From Brachypodium distachyon (lineage: Eukaryota; Streptophyta; Magnoliopsida; Poales; Poaceae): a DNA stretch of 64,000 nucleotides. The position numbers and the translations under genes are program-made. The DNA is taken from contig NC_016134.3 of the NCBI RefSeq assembly GCF_000005505.3, positions 23,263,584-23,327,583 on the forward strand, in the 5' to 3' direction. A model generated the notes under the pieces. The model worked only from the letters and a program-made list of their open reading frames with translations. It made no database searches and was not told the origin of the DNA. Positions 34,551 through 46,804 of the stretch are shown here, piece by piece. How positions within the stretch are numbered: position 1 is the first letter of the stretch; each line of letters begins with the position of its first letter.

Positions 34551-35265
34551 CACTACCGGACTTATGTTTGTTTGCCGAGTGCTCGGACACACGGTAAAAT
34601 CCGTTTTGCTCTCAGGAAAGGCCTTAGGCCTTGCCGTGGTCTACTCACGACAAAGCCTGCTGCTCGACGAATTCCGCAATGGCGAAGGCGGGTTCGCTGA
34701 GTGCCCTTTAATTATCGCACTTGGCGGCAAAGCCTTAATTTGCCTAGAGCTTTCATGGGTGTAGAGTAAAATAACTGACGTTTGTCAGTTGACGGCACGA
34801 CATGTGGGCCCTCCACTTTACCAATAGAACTTTCCATTTTGGAAGAGGTTCAAAAAATTAGCCGGTTTGCGACCATGGTTTTACTACAACGGAACGGCCT
34901 GTGGGTTCCTCCTCTCTTAGACATAGATGACTAGGCGATGGTGGACGACAACGACGGTGACGACGTGACAAAGGAGGCGACGTCTCGGACGGCGGACGAG
35001 ACCGCGTCAAACGAGGTGACCAATGACGCAGGGAGAGAGAGGGGGGGAAGGGAGAGGGGAAGAAGAAGAGAGGGTCAATCCGCGTGCCTATCGAGTGTCG
35101 ACCCAGGGTCGGTGATGTGGCACGTGGATCGCGGCATCCATTCCAGATCTGGGCGGATAGCACATACGCGCTATGAACGATGCTTTGTCGAGTGCCTGCT
35201 TTGCTGAGGCCCTGCCTTCGAGTTTGCCGAGTGCACTTTTAGGGACGACACTCCGCAAAGCAATT
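34551..35265. mobile_element. CACTA-like transposon remnant
   Basis: Starts CACTACCGGAC followed by TTTGCCGAGTGCTCGG. The GCCGAGTGC motif recurs near 34700 and in the stretch 35180-35245 in both orientations. CACTA ends with TTTGCCGAGTG-type subterminal repeats are common in grasses. No matching TAGTG right end was found and no transposase is present, so it is non-autonomous or truncated. Confidence 0.5.
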
Positions 35266-35653
35266 TTATTTTTATTTTTATTTTGTGCATGTATTTACTT
35301 GGCAAGGTTTAGGGTCCTATTTATCCCAATCCTATATACCCATAATATGGCACCATGCAAAATATTTTTAAGTTTTGATAATTTTTAACTATGATCTCAA
35401 TTTTCCGCATTAAATAACTTTATAAAAGGATAAGTAATTATTTTTACATACAACTTGGTGATTTTAACTCACATTACTCATAATTAATTATATATGAAAC
35501 CATAGTTAAATGTCAACTCAAAAGTGGCCAAATTGTAACAAAACTTGTTTCGGTCTTCAAACTTGAAGGTTTAAATCCTATGTTCTGAAACTTCTTCCGA
35601 GATAGTGCATTTTGTCAAGTACGTACAAATTTAAATATGTTTATTGACTCTAG
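35266..35653. other. AT-rich intergenic
   Basis: No gene. The stretch 35480-35610 (AACTTGGTGATTTTAACTCA, then AGTGGCCA, then TTCGGTCTTCAAACTTGAAG) recurs diverged at 35880-36010 and, in part, near 36200, marking an old direct repeat on both sides of the SINE-like sequence. Confidence 0.4.
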
Positions 35654-35780
35654 GGAGTGATCAGCCTAACTCACTTGGTTGGTGGAGTGGATGTACAATC
35701 CCATCACATGGTTCAAGTCTTGGCGGATGCGAATTTATACCGTAGGGGTCTCCCTTACGGTTTCCTTTCAAAAAAATATG
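35654..35780 (+). mobile_element. tRNA-derived SINE-like element
   Basis: Contains an A-box-like CCTAACTCACTTGGTTGG and a B-box-like GGTTCAAGTC at spacing typical of a polymerase III promoter, followed by GTAGGGGTCTCCCTTACGGT and a short A-rich tail (CAAAAAAAT). This is the layout of grass tRNA-derived SINEs. It is not a functional tRNA: no acceptor stem pairs. Confidence 0.55.
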
Positions 35781-37026
35781 GACCATTCCAAAACAATTAA
35801 GTTTTGATTATTTTCAGTATTATTTTATTTTTTCCTACTAAACATCTCTAGAAAATAGTAAAATGATTATTTTAGCATAGAACTTGGTGATTTTAATTCA
35901 AATTACTCATAAATGAATCTAAATTAAACGCTGGTAAAAATTTCCACTAGAAAGTGGCCATATTATTAAAATATTTGCTTCGGCCTTCAAATTTGGAGGT
36001 TTAAACACTAAGTTCAGAAATTTCATCCGAGATAGTGTATTTTGTGAAACATTTATTTTGAATATATGTAGACTGGTTATATGTATCCCAAGATTACATA
36101 CCCATAGTATTACACCATGCAAAATGTTTTTCCATTTTTGACAATTTTGAAGTATATTTCATTTTCCCACTATTAAATAGCTCTACGAAATGATAAATAG
36201 TTAATTCTACATAAAAAGTGGTGACTTTTGTTCACAACACTTGTCATTATTGTTGTACGTATGTCATTTATGTTAAGCATATATGCCAGCATGACGCCAC
36301 ACCAGCTCGAACATCATCTCGATCCCCAATTATTTTCAAGAAAAGAGACGAGTCAAAGAATTTTTATAAATCACCCGTGGTACGACAGGAGAGTGAACAC
36401 ACTTGTGTTGACTTCCACAATAAATTAATGAAATCAACAAGCTCATCTGCGTGGTGGTTAGCCGCGACAGTGACGGGCAGATTAATTAAGTAACGGATGC
36501 TTTCTTCCTCTGTTGAGGAACAGCTGCACAATTCAACGTGGCGCGTAGAATCATTTTGCGGCTGCAGCTGACCCACGATGCGCAGTTAGTAACGGGATGC
36601 GCTTACGTGCTATCTCTATGTTCTTACTTGTCGATGACTAAGGTATCCAGAGTTCCGGACCTAGAAATTTCAACATTAACATTTTTTTGCAGGTAATTTC
36701 AACATTAACATTTTTTTGTGAGAATTTCAACACTAACATTATGTTTGAGCAACCATGGAAACTACATACAGTATATAAAATCATCTTGTATACAGCATAG
36801 TAAACCCAAAGCCTCTGCTTCTCCTTCCTGGAACGATTAACCCAACGTTAGACAAATTTATTTGCCGGGACGAAGAATGGTGATCAGATATGGGGAAAGT
36901 GCGGATGTAACTTGGTATGGTTTACTTCTTTGAAATCTCAAATTCCTTCTTTCTATACACTTCAGCAATGATCAGTATGTAACTGTCCATCCGTTCAATA
37001 AATTACCTAGGTTCTGTTGTGTTAGA

Positions 37027-37281
37027 TGCTCCCTCATTTTCTAAATAGTTTGTACATTTAAATTTGTCCAAGTCAAACGTTTCTAAGTTTGACCAACTTT
37101 CTAGAAAAATATACCAAGATTTGCAGCACCAAATTTGTTTCATCGTCTCCATCAAGTAATATGTGTTCATGCTGTATTTATTTGATATTATAAATGTTTG
37201 TATATTTTTATACAAACTTGTCTAACTGACATCAGTTTGACTTAGGACAAATCTAAATGTACAACTACTTAGAAACGGTGT
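37027..37281. mobile_element. Possible Stowaway-like MITE, diverged
   Basis: Left end CTCCCTCATTTTCTAAATAG TTTGTACATTTA pairs with right end TAAATGTACAACTACTTAGA AACGG, with mismatches. Size about 250 bp, AT-rich interior, no coding. Confidence 0.5.
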
Positions 37282-37663
37282 AATTACATAAATAGAAATA
37301 TGTCGGTCCTCACCGAAAACACAAGAATTCAGAAATTATTTTGGAATTACTTTGAAGAAATTGAATCAAATTATGATGAATTTTGATCTAGATTTGAATC
37401 TAGCCGCGTAAGTCAAAATTTTAAATTATATGGTTGTGCTTTTAATAATGAACCCAGTTGCAGAAACCCACTTTGGCTCCCGAGATCCAGTGCTCCCTAT
37501 AGTTCAAACTTCATGATAAACTGTTTCAAAAAAAAATCTGATTTGTTTTGTAGTGTTAGTATAGATGTATACTACATATCTGCACATTTTCGTGCAAAGA
37601 TACATTGATTTGTGGTCTGTGTAAAAATACTAAATCTAGGAATGCATAGTAGCGCTATTATAC

Positions 37664-40600
37664 TTCCCCATGAAGGTAATGATGCAGGCACGTCAAATCT
37701 GGGATGCCATCGAGACCGGCACGGATGTGGCGACCGACGAGCACTCGGCGATGGAAGCCATCCTCCGGTCGGTGCCACCGGACCTGGTGCCGATCCTCGG
37801 CGCCAAGAAGGACGCCAACGAGGCTTGGAGGCGATCAAGACGATGCGCCTGGGCTCTTCCACGGTGAAGAAGGCGTGGGCACAAGCACTTCAAACCGAAC
37901 TCGAGACATTCCACTGCAAGACCGGTGAGTCGATCCGTGGAAGATTTCTCCCTTCGTCTCGCGTCAATCGTCGCCAGGCTTGCTGATCTCAGCGAGGCCA
38001 CCACCGAGGGCAAGGTGGTGCGCCGGCTCCTCCGCGCGGTGCCGCGCAAATCCTCCCTCGTTGTGATGAACATAGAGACGAGCTACACCCTCGACACGAT
38101 CTCGTTGGAGGAAGTGACGGGGTGCCTCAAGGCGGCTGAGGATCGGCTCGAGCAAGACGGCGGGAGCGACAACAGTGACAGGCTGCTGCTCACCGAGGAT
38201 GAGTGGCGTGCTCGCAACAAGCACCGTGACTCCGACAGTGGCGGCGGCAGCAACTCAGGCGGTTCCAATAATCGCCGTCACGGCAAGGGCTGCGGCAAGG
38301 ACAAGAATGATCCAGCTCGGGACCAATGCCGCTACTATGGCAAGTTCGGCCATTGGGCCAAGGACTGCCGCAAGAAGAAAAAGGACGAGGCACATCTCGT
38401 CCAGCACGCCGACGACGGTGACCTGGAGCCAACTTTGCTCATGGCCGTCCTCTCTGAGGAGACTCCTGAACCTGTCTTGTCGGAAGGGCAGGTCTTCCTC
38501 AACGAGAAACACGCGGAGGCCAACCTCCAGAGTGGCGACGAGGAGTGCGACGGGCGCGGGTACTTGGACACGGGCGCCTCCAACCACATGTCCGGCGACA
38601 TCACGGCGTTCGCTGATCTGGATCGCACGGTCACCGGCAAAGTCAAGTTCTGGGATGGATCGCTCATGGACATCAGAGGGCACAGCACGGTGCTCTTCTC
38701 CATTCGATCCGGCGCACACCGTGCCCTGACGGACGTCTACTACATCCCCATGTTGAAGATGAGCATCATCAGCTTGGGCCAACTCGATGAGAACGACTCC
38801 GACATCGGCATCCGCAAGGGTATGATGACACTTCGTGATCCAAATCAAAAGATCCACGAAACGCGAATCGCCTGTACGTGGCGCGGCTGGAGATCACGCG
38901 CCTGATGTGCCTCGCGGCGCAGAGGGACGACGAGGCTTGGTGCTGGCACACGCACCTCGGGCATCAACACTTCCAGGCGATCCACAAGATGGCGCGTGAC
39001 CACCTGTCAACGGGATGCCGCTGCTGGACCACGTCGAGCAGCTGTGCGACGCGTGCCTCGCCGGCAAACATCGTCGCATCTCCTTCCCCGCCAAGGCCAA
39101 GTTTCGAGCGACCGAGTCGCCGGAGCTGGTTCACGCCGATATGTGCGGGCCAATCACGCCAGCCACGCACGGCCGCAAGAAGTACTTCATGCTCATCGTT
39201 GATGATGTGAGCAGGTACATGTGGGGGGTGCTCCTTGCACGCAGTGACGCGGTCAAGCACTTCAAGGCACGAGCCGAGGTGGAGTCCAAGCACGTCCTGG
39301 GGACGTTCAGGATGGACCGCGGCGGCGAGTTCACGTCGACTGAACTCGCCGATTACTTCGCTGATCATGGAGTGCAGCGCCACCTCACCGCCCCCTACTC
39401 GCCGCAGAAGAACGGCGTCGTAGAGCGCCGGAACCAGAACGTGATGCGCATGGTGCGCTCCATGCCCAAGGCAAAGAAGATGCCGAGCGCGTTCTGGGTG
39501 AGGCTGCTTGTACACTCGAAGCGTCGACGGCATGACTCCGTACGAGGCGTGGCATGGCAAGAAGCTGGACCTGTACTACCTCAAGGTGTTCGGCAGCATC
39601 GCGCACGTCAAGAACACGCGGTCAGGGCTGAAGAAGCTGGACGATGCAGCACGCGGATGGTTTTCATCGAGTATGGGCCTGGCTCAAAGGCTTACCGGAT
39701 GTACGGTCCGGATTCCAAGTGAGTCCACGTCACCAGAGATGCCATCTTCGATGAGGACGCCTGCCGGAGCTGGGGTGGTCAGGCAGACGAGGTAACTAGT
39801 GAACCCTAACCGTGTCCATGCCAGGTTTTGGGGGAGCTTCGGGGCGGCAGGAAATTCCTGCCGCGGCTACAGTGGCGGATCTGCTACAGTGGCGTCCGAC
39901 AACAGTCCTGCCGCGGCAGAAACAGCGGCAGGAGGGGGAACTTCACCTCAACCCGCAACGCCGCACACGCCCGCTGCGGCGCGCCAACTGGACTTCGCCA
40001 CGCCGCCCACGTACAACGCCGACCACTACGACATCTCCGACACTGCACCACCGGACCAGCACCGTTACCGCCGTGTTGCTGATCTGATCTGGGACTCAAG
40101 CAAGCCACCGGGACAAGCTGAACGCCTACTTCTAGTGCTGGAGGAAGAACCTGCCATGCTCGCTGAGACCGAGCCACATGACTGTTGGCGCTCGGCGATG
40201 CTGGACGAGCGGCGGGCGATTGAGCAGAACGGCACGTGGTCTCTCGTCGAGCTGCCCCCCGGTCACCGCCCCATCGGGCTCAAGTGGGTGTACAATGTCA
40301 TGAAAGATGCCGCCGGCGCTGACATCAAGCATAAAGCGAGGCTCTCGTCACAAAGGGCTATGTTCAGCGAGAAGGTATCGACTTTGATGAGGTATTTGCG
40401 CCAGTTGCTCGCCTTGATTCTGTCAGGTTGTTGCCCGCCATCGCCGCGAGCCAGCACTGGCAGCTGCACCATCTCGACGTCATGTCAGCCTTCCTTAATG
40501 GTGATCTCGAGGAGGAGGTGTACGTCACCCAGCCACCTAGTTTCGTCCAGGAGGGGCGCGAGCAGCAGGTGCTTCGGTTGCACAAAGCCTTATATGGCTT

Positions 40601-41671
40601 GCGTCAGGCGCCCGGGGCCTGGAACGCCAAGCTCGACACCACACTGGTGCAGCTGGGTTTCAGGCGCAGCGAGTCGGAGCACGCTGTGTACATACGCGGC
40701 ACCGGCGACCAGCGGCTACTCCTTGTCGTGTACGTCGACGACCTCATCATCATCGGTGTGTCCACGTCCGAGATTGAGCGTTTCAAGCTGGAGATGAAGT
40801 CTCAATTTGAGATGAGCGACCTTGGGCTTCTCACCTTCTACACCCGGGCATAGAGGTGCGCCAGAACGCGAATGGCATCACGCTCAGCCAGGCAAGCTAT
40901 GCCAACAAGCTGCTCGAAAGAGCAGGCATGTAGGACTACAATGTTGTGCATGTTCCCATGGAGCCGCGTCTGAAGCTTAGCAAGGACAGCTCCTCTCCAC
41001 CTGTCGACGCCACGTTCTATCGAAGCATCATCGGCAGCCTGCGGTATCTCGTCCACACTCGCCCTGACATTTGCTATGGGGTCGGGTACGTCAGCAGGTT
41101 CATGGAGCATTTGTCTGCTGTGAAGCATTTGCTCCGGTGCATCGCGGGAACCAGGGAGTTCGGCTGCTGCTAAACTGCCAGCGGCGACAACAACCTGATC
41201 GGCTACAGTGACGCAGATATGGCGAGCGATGTCGATGATCGCAAGAGCACTACCGGTGTGGTGTTCACCCTGGGAAGCTGTCCTATCACTTGGCAGTCTC
41301 AGAACCAAAGGGTGGTCGCATTGTCCACCTGCGAGGACAAACACATCGCCGCCACGACCGCGGCGTGCCAGGCCGTGTGGCTTGGTCGCATGCTTGGAGA
41401 GCTGCTTGGCAAAGAACCTGAAGTGGCTGTGATCTGCGTCGACAACAAATCTGCCATTCAGTTGTGCAAGAATCCGATCTTCCATGATCAGAGCAAGCAC
41501 ATAGAGACGAGGTATCACTTCATACGTGAGTGCCTCGAAGCTGGAAAGGTTTCAGTTGAGTATGTCCACACTGAAGATCAACTTGCCGATGTTCTGACGA
41601 AGGCAGTGGGATGCGTCAAGCTCCAGGAACTGCGAGGCAGACTCGGCGTGCAGAAGGTACACAACAACTAG
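37664..41671 (+). pseudogene. Copia gag-pol polyprotein, multiple frameshifts
   Basis: Gag remnants open at 37670 (MKVMMQARQIWDAIETGTD). The frame 37925-38905 carries the rest of gag, a zinc knuckle read as CRYYGKFGHWAKDC (second Cys replaced by Tyr) and the protease motif DTGASNHM. Integrase core pieces lie in 39015-39480 (ADMCGP, MDRGGEF, NGVVERRNQ). Reverse transcriptase begins near 40130 and continues in 40428-40853 with HLDVMSAFLNGDLEEEVYV and YVDD. A tail frame 40946-41173 and an RNase H frame 41219-41671 (STTGVVFTLGSCPITWQSQN, VDNKSAIQLCKNP) end the gene. At least six frame changes or stops separate these pieces, so no polyprotein can be made. Confidence 0.85.
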
Positions 41672-41684
41672 CTTAGGGGGAGTT

Positions 41685-42031
41685 TGTTATAGTTAAATAA
41701 GCAAGTTGAAGTCGTTGTTTCTTTTTAACAGTTTGATCCGGTCGTTTTGTTAGGTGATCCGATTCTTTTGCTTTCTGTTTAGCACGAAGCCAGCGAGGTT
41801 GTGCTGTGCCGTGCATGTAGATTGCTCATGGATGTGCTCTCGGTCGTGGGATGACACGATCACGTAGGGAGCCTTTTCCGGAGCTAGTCGAGTCGATAAA
41901 TAAAAGGAGAAACTGAAAAGCAGCAAAGCTGTAGGCTGCACAAAAACTCTCTCTTGTTCACTGTCTTGGACCTTCATCGTGTGAGAGCTGAGAGCTGAGA
42001 GTTGAGAGAAGTGAGAGCCACCTAACGTCCA
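41685..42031 (+). repeat. 3' LTR of the truncated copia element
   Basis: Starts TGTTATAGTTAAATAAGC directly after the polypurine tract (about 41673-41684). It contains a GATAAATAAAAGG TATA-like box near 41895. The end is placed at a CA near 42031; no second LTR exists to check it. Confidence 0.6.
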
Positions 42032-43377
42032 CAGAAGCAACTCGGCGGTTTAGGACTTATGCTCTGTAATTGGCTTTTTTGTCTGACCCGTGATCTTTCT
42101 GGAACTTGGTCCTCTTGCGGGTTCTTGGACACTCTTATGTATGCACCGTATGACTGTTGCCTCGTTCCCGAGTAGGACTCCAGGTCGTATGCGAGTAGAA
42201 CTTGTCGCCCGCTTTCCAAGTATCCACAAGCTAGGCTTGAAATTAATAGACTAGACTTCAGCAATCCAATCATACAAACAGATCAAGAAATGCATCTTCA
42301 AATTGAAGACGGAGAAATTGGATATTGTTGCGAGAGTAATGATCTAACAACAAAACCACAACAAATCAGCACCGCCATGGCCTCGACCGAATGATCGGTG
42401 GATGGCGGATGGCTCGTTTTGGCTAGACGGATCGGCGGGATGCGGCACAGTGTTGCGGGATCTACAGGGAACCTTATTGACTGTGTCTTGCTGAGAGCTA
42501 CTGGATTGTCGGGATGCTCTTGAGTCTTGACGCTGAGCCTATTGCTGTCCAACATGGCATTCGGCTCACCATGATGTTGTTCAATGGTCCGGAGGTGTTA
42601 CCGTCGTATAGCTTAGAAACAGGGACGGCATTAGGTATCCATTACCCGCCTATATTCGGCAGGTAAATCTCCATTAGGGAACAAGTCTGGTTTAGATTTT
42701 ATCCGTGGGTACGTAAATGAGAAAAATAAAATCATACCCATCAGGTTGAGTGGGTAATGCTATGGGAATTAATAACACATACCCGTGTCCCTTTTTACCC
42801 ATATACAAACTAGTATACGGGTGTGATCTTGACGGAGGAGATAAACTAACGTGCTGCAGCTTTTATCATTATGTGTTGTCTTTTTAACGATATAGTGTAT
42901 GTGTTAATTTAGTGTTATTTATGACAAGATTGCTATGACGTTTGAGAAATATGCTGTTGTTTCTAAAAAAATATGTTGTTGTTTACGACTATATATATGA
43001 TCGATCTAATATTAATACTAGTAGTTTTACCCGTGAGTATCCGTCTACCTAGAAAGGTGATGGTTATAGAAAAAAGTTGTACCCGTTCACGGCTATGAAT
43101 ACAGGCCTAAGGGTAATCTCAAAGGGAGCGAGTAAAGGCATGAGAAGGCTCCAACTGCACCATTACCATGAGGGTGCCATCTCTACCTAGAAGTGGTTAA
43201 TTCTACGAAAGAGTTGGGTCTCGATCGTTTGGAATATTCTCATCTGATCATGAGGCTAAAAGAAGGATTCAAGGACGACCTAGGGAGCTGTCAATCAAGA
43301 AAATTAATCGTATGGAGTAATCTCTTGTCTGATTTTGTAGTTTCGATCGGATTGTACCCCTATTTATGATTTATTTT
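42032..43377. other. Intergenic, no gene supported
   Basis: Only short unrecognised frames (83 and 85 codons on minus). 42650-43100 is AT-rich with repeated ACCCGT/ACCCAT motifs. No clear transposon ends were found. Confidence 0.35.
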
Positions 43378-43581
43378 TTAGCGATATATCAGGAGTATTA
43401 AGAAGCCACAAACGGCGCCCTCGACAAGAGATGAAGCTGCCTTAGAAAGATTATGAGCATCAACATTAGCCTCTCTCTTTTCATGCCCTAGGAGAACCAC
43501 ATCAAAGTACTTCTTCCTCTCCTGGAATTCCCTAGCAATAGTTCTGTAACGGCAAAGATTACCTTCGTGAAAATTCTTCAC
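43378..43581 (-). pseudogene. Fragment of RNase H-like (RVT_3) domain
   Basis: A 67-codon minus frame whose middle reads LLGHEKREANVDAHNLSKAA, similar to the conserved tail of the RNase H-like domain found in plant LINE-derived and 'putative RNase H' reading frames (pattern REAN.DAH.LAR.A). Neither the catalytic Asp/Glu part nor a flanking reverse transcriptase is present. A stray fragment of a non-LTR element is most likely. Confidence 0.45.
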
Positions 43582-45099
43582 AACGTTGAGGCGGTCCCTA
43601 TTTATGATTAATAAAGACGGATTCTCTCTCTGGCGCCTAACCGCGCAGTGTGGTCAGTTTTGGGGCTAAAAATCCAGGTGGGCCCCACTTCCTTCCCTTA
43701 TCCTGCACCTTCTTTCCTAATTTCTCTTGTTCTCTCCCTACATGGACTGTTTCGTCTCTCTGTCTTGTTCTCTTCTCTCCCAAGCAGCAGCCGGCGGCGA
43801 CGCGGCGGGCGGCGGAGGCGAGGGGATGAGCAGACGGCGAGGTAAGTCCGACGAGCCTACTTAGGGTTGGGGGGGGGGGGGGGTTACTTGGTTGGCCGGC
43901 GCCGGAGAAGATGGGTTGTTCCCGGACTTAAAGAGATGGTGGGGGGCCAATTTGTTCCCCCCAAAAGTCAGAAAAAGAATCAAGAACAACAGACACGGTG
44001 AAATGCATCGCAGAAGATTTCTCGAATCAAGACCAACAACCAGCACCTCATTATGTCAACATAACAGTAACAGCCTAACAGGATGGTGCACTAGCTAGAA
44101 GACTTGCAGCTTACTGTGTAGTACTCCAACATTAAGGTGGATGGGCCGGCACCGCGGAGGGCCAATCGCTGAAATACCCTTCTTTTCAAATGGAAAAACA
44201 GGACAAAACGGAAAAACAACTCGATTGAACGGTACATAAACCACCCGGACCGGTGGAAACCACCCCGGACTAGTGCATTAGACTAAACTTAGTCCAACAT
44301 GACTTTTCCATATTGCTTTCCGACTGCAAAAACATATGTAACATGTTTCCATATCGCTCACCTCTTCTCTAGTCCTTTCCAGGGCGCACCCATCAAGACC
44401 AGATGTCGGCGCCTTCCTCTTCCGCCCACTCTAATCGCCGGTGCACGCCTGCAACGAGAACTCCTCGCCGACGACCATCGGTATGCTTGATCCGCCAGCA
44501 CTCAGATTGAGCGAAAGCTCCTTCTTGTCGGCCATCGGTAGATCAGACGCCTCAACTCACTGGGGGTCTAATTTTCGAGTTGGATGGACGGAGATTTGTT
44601 GATTTTCTAAGACGCCGATATCGGGGTATTTCTGGAGGACGAGGAAACGGCGGCACGTTGCATATGAAGGCGGTAGCGAGTCAGTTTTGACTCCGTCTTC
44701 AATTTCCTCTTTGGACTGGATTCACGTTGGGCTAGGTCACTTGCCAGCTTGTTGGGCCAGAATACTTGTAAAGAAAAATTTAACTTGTGGTTTTGATTGT
44801 TGGTTTCGCAAAATATTATGTGAAAACCACGTTTTTGTGTAAACTGTGCAAACTTCATAGAAACCACGTTTACAAGTATAAAAGAAATTCTTGAAAAAAA
44901 TTAGTATATTGGTGCTGTGATGTTTTACAAACCTGCAAAATAAGTCGAAACTCAATGGCATTTGGAAGAAACAAAAACGGAGAAATACACAAATGAATTG
45001 TGTCAAACAGTGAAAAACCACTGTTCATGCTGAATTTGTTTTTTTGCTGCCGTCAAACACATTTGAGTTTGGACTTGAAATTTTACACTTATATTAAAC
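43582..45099. other. Intergenic, no gene supported
   Basis: A GC/CT-rich stretch (43690-43860) ends in a run of 15 G (43869-43883). No recognised coding region. AT-rich from 44760 onward. Confidence 0.35.
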
Positions 45100-45102
45100 A
45101 TC

Positions 45103-45625
45103 AGTTTTTTTTGACCGAAAACTGTAGGGGAGTCCCCGACAGAACTTGTATTAATATAAAAGATATGTACAGAGCCAGGTATTTACAAAAGGAAAAAAAG
45201 CAAAGATTAAGGTAAGTCAGCTAGCCAACTATCAAAAGAACCGAGCCAGGGTGGCTTAAATCTATGCTTCAATAAAAAAATGTCTTCCTTGAAATCCCTA
45301 CACCATACCCTAAAACTGGGCCCAACTCCCTAAAAAATCCATCCATTTCTTTGCTTCCAAATATGCCAGAAACACATAGCCGCAACTTCCATGAAGAAAG
45401 GCTTTCCAAAATCTTCCTTAGCAGCATCAATGATTTGCCCCAGATTATCCCCATTAGTCCAGACAATCTGCAAATCCAGCACCTCTGACTGAATTGGCAA
45501 GTGAAGAAAAGATGATGCCAATCTTCGACCACTCCTGTATGACAAAGCACACAAGAGTAATCATCTGTAACCCTCCAATTTCTTCGAAACAACATGTCAC
45601 GAGTATTAAGACGATCGCTCATTAA
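45103..45625 (-). mobile_element. 5'-truncated LINE, 3' end with zinc-binding domain
   Basis: Minus-strand frame 45622-45269 begins MSDRLNTRDMLFRRNWRVTD and contains CVLCHTGVVEDWHHLFFTC, the zf-RVT zinc-binding domain that ends plant LINE ORF2 proteins. The sequence runs on to GTCGGGGACTCCCCTACAGT and a poly-A tail (T-run at 45104-45111 on the plus strand). Endonuclease and polymerase are absent, the usual result of incomplete reverse transcription. Frame slips occur inside the remnant. Confidence 0.8.
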
Positions 45626-46522
45626 CAGTTCTCGAACATTTTGTGTTGTCTTTCACTCGGTTTTCACCATAGATGTCGTTTTCGCACGATACGCCGCCGG
45701 CCTTTTGGTCTATAAGCCAAGAAGCATCTATTTATGACTTTTAGCTTTGAGTTTTTTGCGTATAGTCAAAAGCCAAAATCAAAAGCAAATATGTGATTTT
45801 TTTGGCTTATAACCCAAAAGTCGAAGGAACAAGTTAATACTCTCTCCTTTTCACAAAGTTTGAAGTATTTTTGTTATACATTTGGTCAAACTTTGAAAGT
45901 TTGATAATGTTTATTTTGATATTTTTGTTATACATTTGGTCAAACTTTGAAAGTTTGCTAGTCAACAAATATTATATGCACTACATTTTGTAACAAAGAA
46001 AATATTGAAATTTATGATATATTATTGCTGTGATGGTAATAATTCATAGCATTTGAACGGCGTGGCCACGTTACAGCGGTTAATCCCATCACATCCGGTT
46101 AATAGATAGGTAATCCCATCATATGGGCTTCACATAAGCTGTTTTGGCCCAGAACGGTCCATCAGTGGAGCACCGCTGAACAGATCGCCAGCTTTTTTAT
46201 TTACCGTGTGGACTCTTGAATGCAGAGCATCGGGGACTTGTGGACCGAACATGCCTGAAAGCATCTGTATTTCGTAAAAGTAGGTCCGTAAAAAACATAT
46301 AATTAAGGTAGACTTTAAAACTGTTTTAGGTGTCAATTTGCGTATGGCAGAATAGATTCTTACGAGTGTAGTTTTACAGTACCGTGCAGGCATAGGTGGA
46401 TTTGACCGGTGGCCGACGCATGATGAAGGTGGATGAAATGAGGAGTTAGACCTTAACGGTGGTGGTGGAGTTGGACCCCTACGATGACCCAGTAAACATT
46501 TTACTGTCCAGAGTTTTTTTAA
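45626..46522. other. Intergenic with small repeats
   Basis: A foldback near 45693-45835 (GGTCTATAAGCCAAGAAGC and GGCTTATAACCCAAAAGTC) may be a small DNA transposon. TTTTGTTATACATTTGGTCA followed by AACTTTGAAAGTTT is directly repeated at about 45879 and 45923. A 140-codon minus frame (46130-46552) has no recognisable content. Confidence 0.35.
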
Positions 46523-46694
46523 CAGTGGCAGATTTAGGATTGTCCGAACCATATGGCTAAACTAGGCTCAATTAGGAAACCCAGGGCTAATCTTTTGTTA
46601 GTTTTTTTTTGCCAAATCACTGCTGCTAAATACATGTATTAGCTGCCCACACCTAGGTTGTAGCCCCAGTTTCCTAGGTGTGCCTCCGCCTCTG
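46523..46694. mobile_element. Small hAT-like MITE
   Basis: Left end CAGTGGCAGATTTAGGATT; right end on minus strand CAGAGGCGGAGGCACACC. The flanking 8-mers TTTTTTAA and GTTTTGAA agree at six of eight positions. The ends match the hAT-type termini at 2072 and 24315. 172 bp, no coding. Confidence 0.55.
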
Positions 46695-46804
46695 GTTTTG
46701 AAGGTCCTGTTTAGAGCATTTTCACACAGAACCCAAAATATTTACATGCCAAACTATATATTATGGATCTGCTACAGAGATGTTCTAAGAGGAGTATCCT
46801 AAAT

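Larger units (their letters stand above)
37664..42031 (+). mobile_element. 5'-truncated copia retrotransposon with 3' LTR
   Basis: Copia-order coding remnants (gag, protease, integrase, reverse transcriptase, RNase H) run from 37664 to 41671, then a polypurine tract CTTAGGGGGAGT and a 3' LTR starting TGTTATAG at 41685. No matching LTR or primer binding site precedes gag, whose first codons are also missing, so the 5' end has been lost. Coding DNA is about 60 percent GC, unlike the Angela-type copy. The 3' LTR end near 42031 is a guess from a terminal CA. Confidence 0.85.

Noticed and set aside
35654..35780. Possible tRNA gene because of A-box and B-box motifs
   Set aside because: No cloverleaf or acceptor stem can be formed; A-rich tail and length indicate a SINE-like element.
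38255..38857. 200-codon minus-strand frame
   Set aside because: Antisense of copia gag-protease in GC-rich DNA; the plus frame carries the zinc knuckle and DTGA protease motif.
38964..39560. 198-codon minus-strand frame
   Set aside because: Antisense of the copia integrase core; no family resemblance on minus.
46130..46552. 140-codon minus frame
   Set aside because: Low-complexity Pro/Ser segment and no domain; part of it overlaps the hAT-like MITE.
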